From Toxorhynchites rutilus septentrionalis (lineage: Eukaryota; Arthropoda; Insecta; Diptera; Culicidae), in assembly GCF_029784135.1 (NCBI RefSeq), contig NC_073745.1, forward strand, positions 240,404,191 to 240,468,190: a stretch of DNA of 64,000 nt. The letters run 5' to 3'. Below, piece by piece: positions 48,197 through 58,900 of the stretch (position 1 is the first letter of the stretch; each line of letters opens with the position of its first letter). The translations under genes were made by a program, and so were the position numbers. The notes under the pieces were generated by a model. That model did not search any database. It was not told where the DNA came from and was given only the letters and a program-made list of their open reading frames with translations.

Positions 48197-50385
48197 CCTG
48201 AAAAAGTCATCAATAAGTCATTCACAATTTATCAGTCATCCTGCTAACGACCAGATGGCAGCGATGCTTTCCGATTGCCCTTTTTCAAAGCCGAGAGTTT
48301 AGTTTAGTTTTTCAAATTGAACTTTTTTTCAAGGCGAGATGCGAATGAACTGAGAAGGTCTGCGAGTCTGAGCAAGCCTCTACAATTCAAAACATCATAA
48401 CATCGATAAATCCAAACACGCTCCTAAATTTATAGAATCTCTTTCCCAGCAAATAAAATATAACAATCAATTCGGTTTCGATTATTTTCGGATATTATTT
48501 TAGCATCCTTCGGAATGCAATGCGGTGCTAATGTGCAACTTTTTTTTTTGCACTCAGTCTAACTCTCACCCCTTGTACACACATGCGCACGGGCGAATCG
48601 ACGCGCGCCAAAACATAGTTGAATTGTTTTGTTGTCAACACCGTTCGCTTTAAGGATCTAATATGTAAGGATATTTATATACCCAGTTTTGAACCGCGCT
48701 CGAATCTGGTTTATCTGCGTTGCTTTCTCTGTTGAGTTATTTTCCATCACACAAGCGTGTACAGTTGGTATGGAGGCGCGCTGTTGTTTCAATGCTTAGG
48801 TTAGAACGAGCGGGAAAAAAGGGGCGCAGATTATTCGTTCTAATGATTTCTGCCGACTACACACGCGCTTTAAATGAAGTTCTGGAAATAAATATACATC
48901 ATTTCAGAGCTACTTGTTTTTAGTAAGATGATACTAGAACGTTTTATGAAGCAAATAAAAGCTGTAGTAATATATTACAATATTTACCAAAGTTTGTTGT
49001 TTACAACATAAGGATAAAAGGACTGGTGAAAATTTTATATTTGTTTCTTTGTTTATAATTGTTTTTGGAAAATGTTTGCCGAAATCGTCCCGAACTGCTG
49101 GTTCGGGTAAGCGTAGAAGCGTAGAAGGAAGTTCAAAGGGTTGATTGTAAAAAGAATTGATTTGTTTTTTCTTACTATATATTTTTGTCAATTACACATA
49201 TACACACCGAAGAAAATGATGTATATATAAGGTCTACTCCAACACTAATAAACTACCCGTTAAATTACTTATAGTGTAGTGCTCTCATAATTGAGCTTGA
49301 TTTTGAAAACCACGTTTGTCACGCTTTATTGACCGGTTGAAATACTGGTCCGTTTTTTCTACGAATGATGTCAGGCATGATGACCGCTACAGGGCCATTG
49401 ATGTGCCATAATTGAATTCTCTTAATGTGAAGAAGCTATGATGATTGATTAACAAGAGTCTAGAACTTTAAACCTTTCCTTTCTTTCCAAAATTCTTACA
49501 TATTTAATTACATTTACATTTTTACTTACATTACATTTTAATTACCTTCAATACACATGACGTTCTTTAGAGGCCGTAGATTATTGATAACGAGGTAAAC
49601 GCTGTCCTAGAAGACGTCAATCCACGGCGGCTTATCAACGTAAACCAACACTGCCCATGTTTGTATAGGAGACGTAAATGACGCTATGAACAAAATCGAC
49701 TTTTTCGCTGTTACGCATTCTACACAATGTAATACGTATACTCAACATGCGAACGAACATTTTTTGTTCTAAAACATTCGAGCAATTTGGAAAAAAACGT
49801 TTTCGAAAAATCGCTGCTTGTACGCATAACAGACGTAGTTCCATACAGCTTTCATACATCGCTCGAAAATCAACAATTACCAGTATTATGTGCTATAAGC
49901 TAAATCTACATTTGAATCATATTCTTTTCTCCGTTCACTGCACTGCGATGAACGCAGAGAAGCAATTTCGTTTTAAGTTGTAACTACTTAAATTTCTACA
50001 TTTGAATTTTCAAGTAGATAATGAAACAATCAAATCAGTAGTAAAATATATATGATATTGGTTTTTAGCATTATCGCTCATCAAACTAGACATCGAATCA
50101 TACTCAACATAACTTATCATAACGTTGGAGTTAGTAAAAAAAATAGGACTATAAATAACCAGTCAGTTTCATTTACTTATTTTCATAATAATCAGTTACA
50201 AAAATGAACAGCCCATTTCATCATGCGTACTCAATATAAACGATACTTCTTCAGTCTAAATGGTCTCCAGCCGAAGATTTACGATTTAGATACAACTGCT
50301 GAATAGAAATTTTACTGCAAATTGATTTATTTTGCGAACTTCTATTTTGAATACTTAACCCAAGCGCAATAAAACACATCGATAA
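48197..50385. other. Intergenic, no gene recognised
   Basis: Mixed sequence with a TTTACATTTTTACTTACATT simple-repeat patch near 49510. No RNA gene or TE signature identified. Confidence 0.4.
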
Positions 50386-50638
50386 TGTTGACGAAGGACC
50401 ACGTCTTTCATTTCTACACTGGGGTGTAAGTTCAAAGTTTCGAAAACGAAAGCATTATGCCGGAGAACGAGATTTTGAGCGTTAATAGCTCCTAAACAAC
50501 TGATCGAAATGGTATGATAAACACTTTATTCGAAAGATAAAATGTCTACACGTTATATGCTTGTTTCTTTTTTTATCCAAAAACTTGTTAGCCCTATAAT
50601 TGCTTTCAAAACAGGCTAATAAATTCACACCAATCGGT

Positions 50639-50670
50639 ATATAAGCGAGTTCCGCTCGAAAATCCACTTA
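50639..50670 (+). promoter_or_regulatory. TATA box plus initiator, copy E
   Basis: TATATAAGCG starts at 50639; initiator-like CTTAGTT with A at 50670 (31 bp). GGTCG, a downstream-promoter-element-like motif, lies at 50698-50702, close to the expected +28 to +33. Conserved position with repeat D. Confidence 0.6.
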
Positions 50671-50714
50671 GTTATGATTGCGCAACGATTGAGGTACGGT
50701 CGCTGGAATGGATG

Positions 50715-51030
50715 GATGTTTCCCTAACACAGACTTGGAGTCTGTGTTAGAGTTAACCATAGAGCCTGTGGAAATCGGCATAGCAAATTGGATGCAAGCA
50801 GCGGGAATTTTTGTACTTGTTTGCGTTTCGGCAAATTGGAATGTTTCCCTAACACAGACTTCAAAATCATGAAGCCTGCAAATGCAAAATAGATGCGAAC
50901 TGCGGGTACTTTTGTGCTCGCTTGGGTTTCTGCAAATCGGAATGTGTTTCCCAATACAGATTCCGAAACCAAGGAATTGGGAAAATAGGCATTGCAGATA
51001 CATTCAAGTCGGCAATACTTGTATACCCCC
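50715..51030 (+). repeat. Three tandem units in repeat E
   Basis: Units of about 100 bp share GGAATGTTTCCCTAACACAGACT, GCAAATCGGCATAGCAAATTG-like and GCGGGAATTTTTGTACTTG sequence, at roughly 50720, 50835 and 50935. They are diverged. A short inverted repeat (AACACAGACT-TGG-AGTCTGTGTT) is in the first unit. Confidence 0.7.
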
Positions 51031-51475
51031 AAGAATTTTTATGCTCCGGAATTCGTTTTGCTATCACGGTCTACGCAAGCGGGTACAAACTCAACGCTTT
51101 GGCTCAATTATTCAAGACTGCATTGGAAGATATCTTTTCATGTCGCCAGCTCACTTAACTTCTACGCATACCGTTTGATGATTAGGCAAAATGTTGATAA
51201 CTATTTACTGCGATAACTACTACCATAATGCATGAATTGACTTAAATTGGGATTGGTTTGCAATTGAATTCGTAAATAGTTTAATGTTTAATAATAATTT
51301 AATAATACACATAATAATTTAATCAATACACACGAAAGGTAGCTCTGCGTAGCGGCGATATCGTACCCAATGAGGAACATCCGAGGTGGGATTATTGCTT
51401 ATTGAAGAAATACAATTGATTACTAAGCCAACGGCAGTCCTACGTCAACCTTGCGATTATATCATAGGTATAACC

Positions 51476-52239
51476 CTTCCATAGTTTTTTTTAAATTATT
51501 TCCTTTTTAATTCTTCATTTGCTTATCTAATACAACCAATCTTAAAATTTAAATCTATTTGAGTATCTGGCAAATTAAACCAATAGTCATGTTTATTTAT
51601 CGGTATCAGAGCCAAAACTTTTCTGATTATAAAATTCTTTTGTGATTTTTGAAGCTGAAGCTGTGCAATGAAATTAAATGGAAACATCTTTCAGTTGTTT
51701 TTTTTTGTCAATATCTCCCATTTCTTCATGTGATGGTTAGTTCATTGGGATTTCTTCCAAACCAAGTTGATTTTCTCCAACAACAATAGAAACTATCGAC
51801 GGAGACGTTTTGATTATTATCGGAAAGGTAAATACTAACACTCTAGAAGAAGCAACCTGGTTGTTACGTCTAGCTTTACGAACAAATGTTCATTGAAACG
51901 ATTGATTGTCCGCATAAATAGACGCAAGCGTTTTACAAATGGAATAAAATATCTTTTATTCCGCAAAATCGCCTAGGCTCTCTTTTTGCCGATAATATCC
52001 TTCAACTGGACCGATCATTTAATTGGAAATTTTCATGGTTATGCCTGTAGGCCAGAAAACAACAAAAATGCGTTTTCCCAACACTAATGGTGCTGGTGAG
52101 TACGTCTTCTATGCAAACATGGGCAGAACAGTGCTGAATCATATAATCTTGGATGCCAATTCACGGGTCCATTATGCAAAATAATCCGTTCAGACCGTTG
52201 CTTTAAACAATAAATCAATTGTGGTACGTATGGTACGTA
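51476..52239. other. Intergenic, no gene seen
   Basis: AT-rich; nothing recognised. Confidence 0.45.
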
Positions 52240-52929
52240 GGGGAGGTGCGGGTAAGACGGACAGTGGGATAACATGGACAGGTGGTTGATTTGTATCGTT
52301 GCATTATGAGTTTCAAATTTCTAAAAATGAGAACCCCTTCTACATGCTATTCTAGTATTACCCTATGACAGTAAATACTGACCAAAAGTGGAAAAAGGGA
52401 AACATAAACCGAAAATAGAACATGATTCCGCGCGTGGATGTAATTTTTGCAGTTTCGATATAAACTGGTTTGATTTCAAAATTCAATTCGTTAATGGTCA
52501 TATTTCGGTTTGTAAGGTAAAAGAGAAACGATATTAGGTATGTACGGGAAAGTAATTTATTTTGTGAATGAAAAAATGAAACGTGGGGTGAAACGGGGGC
52601 CAGCGGGTATGAGATGAACTGTTAAAAGCTTGTTCATTCTATTCCCAAAAGATGCCCTGCGTCTATAAACGGAAATCAAATTGCCAACTGTCTAGAAGCT
52701 AACTGAAACCAAAGGAAAAATAGTTGAGGGCCTGTCCGTTTATACTGCTGAAAAGCACAACATCACTTCTAAGTGGATTAATTAGATTTTTTCATCATTG
52801 AACGGATATTCGTGAAGAGTTCAAACCTTAGTTGAATAAAATTATTTCTATCACGAGCGATAAACTTGAACGCTTCGTACATTCCAAACCCGTCCATAAC
52901 CATCCTCCCTATATGTTCATGTATTACCC

Positions 52930-53970
52930 GCATTGAAAAAAAAGTTGATGGGTCTGAGCCTAGGGGCACGGACGTGATCTTGACATAGGACTGTGATTGT
53001 GTGTAGTAATTGCATTTAAATTGAGTTTTTTATTGTTCAAAATATGTATTTTTTTCTCTTTTGATACAACAAATGGATGCCCTGGAAAAACTGTTTCCTG
53101 TATGTACTTGTATCCTTTAAACGGGTTAGAAGACATAACGTGGTAGAATTCATTACCGCATTCTGTTCAAAAATGTACCATTCAATACCATTAAAGCCAT
53201 TACTACCCTCTTCATCCGTTTATCCAATCATGCAGAAGAAGACAAAGAGTCATCGTGTATCATTTTTTAACACAAGTCTAAATAGTTAAGACCTACATAA
53301 ATATAAGCCTGAGTCAAATCAATCAATGACTACAAAAATATATTATAAATGAAAATAGCATTATCTCCTTCGTTACCACGTTGTTAGAACTTTAAAGCCC
53401 TGTGAAATCGCGACTACTCAAGCTATCATAGTCTGATTTACGTGGGTATACCCTTTCGATCTTCTAAATCAGCAGCCAATTAAATTCATTTATTGCATTT
53501 TTACATAACCAAACAACATACTCGATATTATGACATCCTGGACCACAATTACACAAATTGTTAGTAGTGAGACCTACACGATAAAAACATGAATTGAGCA
53601 CAAATTGATAGGACGACATACAATATAATATAAAATTAATGCCTATAAATTCATTTTACGCATCGACTCACATTATGAGCTGACGCCCGAATTTAGGCAA
53701 AAAGATTGCTCGTTGCGTCGGGGAGGAAGCGAGTGGATAGTGCAATCGAAAGAAAACATGCCCAATTAAATCGTCAAATTGTTAACTTTTTTTTAACTAT
53801 ATTCACTGTTCATGTTTCAAGCAAAAAAAAATTTGGACAAATTTCCTGTCTAATGATATATAACACAACATATGTCGCAACAACCATTTTGAGTAATATG
53901 CGTTTGAAAACTCTTAATAAATCGTTACATTTTTCGTAGAGTGACCCCCCTATATAGAAATCAAAGACCT
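52930..53970. repeat. Interspersed repeat G (pair of repeat F)
   Basis: Counterpart of 33045-34012 with the same order of blocks and the same right edge (TTTCGTAGAGTGACCCCCC, AGAAATCAAAGACC). The poly-C run is only 6 long here. It retains about 125 bp (around 53385-53510) that F lacks. Confidence 0.7.
53490..53620 (-). pseudogene. LINE ORF2 C-terminal scrap inside repeat G
   Basis: Minus-strand reading gives QFVLNSCFYRVGLTTNNLC then NCGPGCHNIEYVVWLC, the C-x-C...H...C knuckle at the end of the RNase H LINE ORF2. Compared with F it keeps the complete knuckle but has lost the upstream WQNRWRDDLGRW part. Confidence 0.7.
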
Positions 53971-54177
53971 AGTTCTATGTCAAAAGTTCTACTTTTTGAT
54001 CTGTTTTAATTTCTGTGGAAAACATTGAAAAACATTTTTTGTAAAACACTTGGCCAATCATTTCGAAAAAACAGAGTATTGAATTGTAGGAAACTTAAAT
54101 CAAGTTTTGTGAAACATGAGTTCCCAAAGATACAATTGAAATTCTTATTGACATGTCCATCTTACCCCCACTTCTCC

Positions 54178-55278
54178 TACAACTGAAAATGTTCTTCATC
54201 GCTGTAGACATCTTTTCAATTAAACCAAAAAAAAACACATTTTCAACAGAACATTGATTTTGATAACAAAATTCAATTACTTATGAGCGTTTGCAAGTCT
54301 TTCCACAATGAAATAGCAATTCAAATTACACAACTTTTATTTTGACATATCACGTGTGATCTGTACAAAAACAGTGTACTGAAAAACCAAACAGCAAAAA
54401 AATCGCCTGTCACTTGCTGGATTTTTCCTATTAGCCGCTTGGTAGAAGCTTATAATACAGAATTTCTTTCGAAGCCCCGGCATCATAATTCATTACGATT
54501 AAGGTTGGGTAGTCCTAGTCAGAAAAAATGCATTGACACACCGAAATCTAATATACCGAAATACATTCAATGTGTTATACAGAATTATTATCAAAAGTCG
54601 GTATACCGCAAGTGCCTCAGCTGAAACCAAACCTCCTTCAGGACATGAGAGAAACGGTGCTGCCGCAATGATCGGAGCGTTCCGATTTTTAACAAAACCT
54701 AACCTTTGGATTATCTGTTTTATTTTCGTCTGCCAGAGAATGAACCAGCGAACGCAACTAAAACAATCGCGTGTAGTATTCGGCAGGGGGCGAGCTGGTA
54801 TGGAAGCAGTGTTTTTTTGGTCGCTTCGATTTCGAAAAAAAAGAAGTGTTGTTATGAACAACGCCATTCGGGTGTTTCGGGGTATGTGATGAGATCATCG
54901 CATCAGCAACTGAGATGAGCTGTAAATGGAATGTCAGCACTCAAATTGTGGATGGTTGTTCAGTTTGTTTATTTCTCGCTATGAAATAACATACAGCGAT
55001 GAAACTTTGTTCACATCACACATCTCTAGCAGTCGTTGGTAATGATTTTTTTCAAGCTCACGGTCATTCCTCGGGCACGTTAGTGCACTTGGCGATGTGC
55101 GCTATGTTCATGTTCGATTAAGTAATTTTACCACATTGTTGCTTTGGGTGGCCACCCCGACAGGCCGAAATCGTTTGCTAATAATTATTTGTTGATGAGT
55201 TATGAGGGTGAAACATTATTTTGTGTTCTATTTGTAACAGAAAAGACTTTCGAGCCTCTGATAGAAGGATAGAATGTA
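54178..55278. other. Intergenic, no gene recognised
   Basis: Open frames at 54500-54890 lie on both strands over the same bases and show no motif. A GGTGGCCACCCCGACAGG motif at 55149 may be a stray end of the GGGTGGCCACCC family. Confidence 0.4.
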
Positions 55279-55424
55279 TAGGGTTTTCCATTTCGGGCTT
55301 CCGAAAGTATACAGCCCTGTGCTGACAACCGTTTGACATAGCTGGCAACCAAAGCGTCATATCGTTAGTTGAATGTCTGCCATTTTACAATATGGATTTT
55401 AGCATCGCACAACGTGTTAATTTT

Positions 55425-55903
55425 CCCCTTCGGGCTAGAGGAAGGCAGCCCAATGTGCCGGTGAGAGATGTGTTGGCTCGGTTAGACCTTGATTACATGT
55501 CCCAAATATATGTTTTCCTTAAATCTATCGATGTTCGTGTGTGATTATCCTTATATCCTTATACCCTCCATTTCTTCCTTTGTGAGTAATTGGTCCGCTT
55601 GCTATAAACAGGAGAATGAAACGTAAATTCACAATAGATGTACGAATAGATTTAAGAATTGAGTGTGTGTGATTATCAACATTGTAATAATTTCCTTATA
55701 CCCCATCCTTTTCCTGAGAAAAATATGTCACCCTTCTAATCTCGAGTCCACCGCGAGTAATTGGTTTCCCACATTACTAACCATAGATTTAAGAAAATTG
55801 TTCATATATATAGTTTTAAAAATATATTTAAGATTTCGGCTCCTTTAAACTTATGTAACTGAGCCTGTAAACATAAACGAATTTATAAAAAAAAAAAAAA
55901 AAA
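55425..55903 (+). mobile_element. 5'-truncated LINE tail nested in the DD41D mariner
   Basis: Begins in the last ORF2 codons (RGRQPNVPVRDVLARLDLDY), then a 3' UTR with CTCGAGTCCACCGCGAG, CGGCTCCTTTAAACTTATG and GAGCCTG, and a 17-A tail (55887-55903). The 12-bp TSD CGTGTTAATTTT lies immediately before it and, on the other side of the R4-like insert, after a second A-run. Close relative of 23715-24180. Confidence 0.85.
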
Positions 55904-58900
55904 GTTCTCAAATGGGGATCAACACTAGGGTAGGAGCCTGCCCGTTGGTCTCAAATGTTCCTATCTCACGCCTCCACGAAGATCATATGACGACATTTTT
56001 AGATCGGGCGTGAACTGGAAACACACACCTGGTCTTGGCTCCGAGAACGGGTGTCGAAAGTGGCTAAGTGAGGGGGTGCGAGCGAGTCAGAGCGCTATAT
56101 CTCTCCCGGGGAAGGCCTCCCGGGTCATGGAGGCCTTTCCAACCCGCTGTCTCCCGGGCAAAGGAGATACACCCAGAAAATGGAGCTACGTTCACGAAGA
56201 ATACTCAGAATGCGATCGCCCGAGGAGGGTCCACGAACTGGAGCTGGTCCTGGAACGGGCGTAAGAGCGAGCGGCCAGCGGCTGGAGGGCGAGGTGCAAG
56301 AGCGGGCCACCAGCCGGGTTCAACCCGAAGAGCTACCGCCACACGGAAACAGCAGCCATCGACATCACCGAAGAAACGCTGCGCCTACGAGGCGTGTTGT
56401 GACTGCCGGACGGCAGTCGTCCACACTCGTGGGTACCACTAGGCGCCGGATCATGTGGACACACGAAATGAACGAATTTGTGATCCGCGCCTATTACATC
56501 TGCACTGCTTTGGAGACGGACATGAGCGGTCGCCCTCGCATACTAACAATGTTCGAGGAAGCGTATCCAGAGTTCGTCGGGAGGCTTGATCAGAACGCGA
56601 TGAACGCGAGGCGTAGAGCGATAGTACGCAACAACATGCTCTCCCAAACGCAAATCGACGAGATCAAGCAGCAGGTGCAGAGAGAAATAAGCTCCAGGAA
56701 CAACAGAGCAAGCGATGTGTCGAGACGAAGTTCAGTACGGCTGAGCAATTCATTCGCGAGTGGGGCACGCGAATCAGCACCAGTGGAGGCCACAGTACAA
56801 CAACCCCCTGAGCCGGAAGACCCACAGCCAGATCAACAACTACTACGCGATCTGGTCTTCCACTACGACGAGGCGATCTCACAGTTCCGCGACACAGACC
56901 CATTGTCGCGCCCCAGGATCCCGAAGTTGCAGCATTCCCGCAGGCTGACAAGTGCAGTAAAGCTCATGAACGAGCACGTTCTTCCGCTGCACTTGGTTGA
57001 TGCTGAGAACATGGAGGAGCTGCAACTGAAAGTTTACTGTGCTGCTGTGGCGACCGCCAAAAGTTTAGGATACCGTATTAGGCCAAGAGGCGGACTGCTC
57101 CAACATCTCCGTGAAAGGCGTGAGCCTCCATGGCGAAGGAGATTGGAGCAACGGATCCTAAACAAGCGCGCCGCAATTGGAAGACTGATGGCGTACAAAA
57201 GAGGCAGCAGATCGGTGAAATTATGTCGCCAAGTTGCTGTGATCGTGCGGCCTACTGAACTTCGCCAGCTGGGAGCTCACCAGCTGACGGAAAAACTCGA
57301 CACACTGGTACAGCAATTGAGCGTCCTAACTAAACGGCTGAAACGTTACTCTGACTCTGCAAAGCGCCAGGAACAAAATCGGATGTTCAGAGATAACGAG
57401 AAAGCGTTCTACGACCACATTAGCGACGAGAAGCCCGACTACCGCGAAGGTTTGCCAGATATTAGCGATGTGACGAACTTCTGGGCTGGTATCTGGGAGA
57501 CCCCAGTAGAACATCGCGACGGGCAAATGTGGTTAAGACGGGAGGAGGAGAGTTGTGGTGAAATTGGAGAGATGCCAGCTATCATCGTCGGAGAGAACGA
57601 TGTCCGCGAAGCCTCGCGGTACCTGAGGAACTGGGCAGCACCGGGCCCCGATGGTGTTCAGAACTTCTGGCACAAGAAGCTATCCGTCGCACATCCAAAG
57701 ATAGCTGAGTGCTTCAACAAGGTGCTACGTGACCCACACAACCTTCCTGAATTCGCCACCCGTGGCGTCACCTTCATCCTCCCGAAAGACAGCAACACAT
57801 TGAACCCATCAAAGTACAGACCGATAACGTGCCTATCGAGTCTGTACAAAATACTGAGCAGCATAATTACCGCCAAAGTTTCTGCTCACTGCGAACAGCA
57901 TCACATCATCGCAGAAGAGCAGAAAGGATGCAGGAAAAATACGCATGGCTGCAAAGACCAGGCCATCATCGACGCAGCCATAGTCGGCCAGGCGGTATAT
58001 AACCAGCGGAACCTAAGTATGGCCTACATCGATTACAGGAAGGCTTATGACTCCATTCCTCACTCGTTTCTCGTCCGGGTATTGGAGCTCTACAAAATTG
58101 ATCCCGTCGTCGTTAGGTTCCTGCAGCATGCGATGAGGCAGTGGAGCACGTCTCTGCACCTCAGTGATGGGGAAAATGTGTTGCAGTCTAGAACGCTGCA
58201 GATAAAGAGGGGGATATTCCAAGGCGACTCTTTCAGCCCGCTTTGGTTTTGTCTGGCACTGAACCCCCTCAGTAGGACGCTCAATAGAAACGGTCATGGC
58301 TATAAAATAAGGTATGGCGACGGCGCCCACGAAGAAGTGACCCATACCTTTTACATGGACGATCTCAAGGTCTACGCTGATTCACGTCAGCGTCTAGGTG
58401 TAGCTATCCGGGTTGTCGAAGACATAAGCAGGGACATCTGTATGGAGTTCGGCCTCGACAAGTGTCGCTGTGTCCGCCTGCTGAAAGGACAACTTACCGA
58501 ATCCGGAGGCTACGAGGTCTATGACGGCGAGTTTATAAGAGACATGGTTCGTGGCGAATCCTATAAATATCTTGGATTCCGACAGCTCACCGGGATTCGC
58601 CACTCCGACATCAAGACGAAGCTGCGAGACAAGTTCTTGAGTCGAGTGAACTGTGTCCTGAGGACTTTCCTCAACGCGGGGAACAAGGTACGCGCGATCA
58701 ACACATTCGCGGTTCCCCTGCTGACCTTCAGTTTTGGTGTAGTCAAATGGAGCAAAACTGACCTAGAGGACCTTGAGAGGAGGATGAGGAAAGCATTTAA
58801 AGAGGCCGGAATGCACCATCCTCAATCGGCACTGGAGAGAGTTTCACTACCACGCAAAGAAGGGGGACTTGGAATCGTCGACATTTCTGCACTGTGTGTT

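Larger units (their letters stand above)
50386..51475 (+). repeat. Promoter-bearing interspersed repeat, copy E
   Basis: Aligns with repeat D in its first 300 bp (GGGGTGTAAGTTCAAAGTTTC, GAGCGTTAATAGCTCCTAAA, ACCAATCGGTATATAAGCG) and at its end (AGTCCTACGTCAACCTTGCG). The middle differs entirely: instead of D's 694-bp units it holds three units of about 100 bp at 50715-51030. So D and E share ends and promoter but carry different cargo. Confidence 0.65.
52240..54177. mobile_element. TA-flanked TIR element containing repeat G
   Basis: Left end GGGGAGGTGCGGGTAAGACG after TA (52238-52239); right end reversed GGAGAAGTGGGGGTAAGATG before TA (54178-54179); both continue GGACA, giving 24-bp TIRs with about five mismatches. 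The interior has no transposase I recognise and is split by repeat G, leaving about 0.9 kb of its own. TA duplication suggests the Tc1/mariner/pogo superfamily. Confidence 0.6.

Noticed and set aside
54499..54889. Overlapping frames of about 120 codons on both strands
   Set aside because: Mutually exclusive reading of the same bases with no domain signature.
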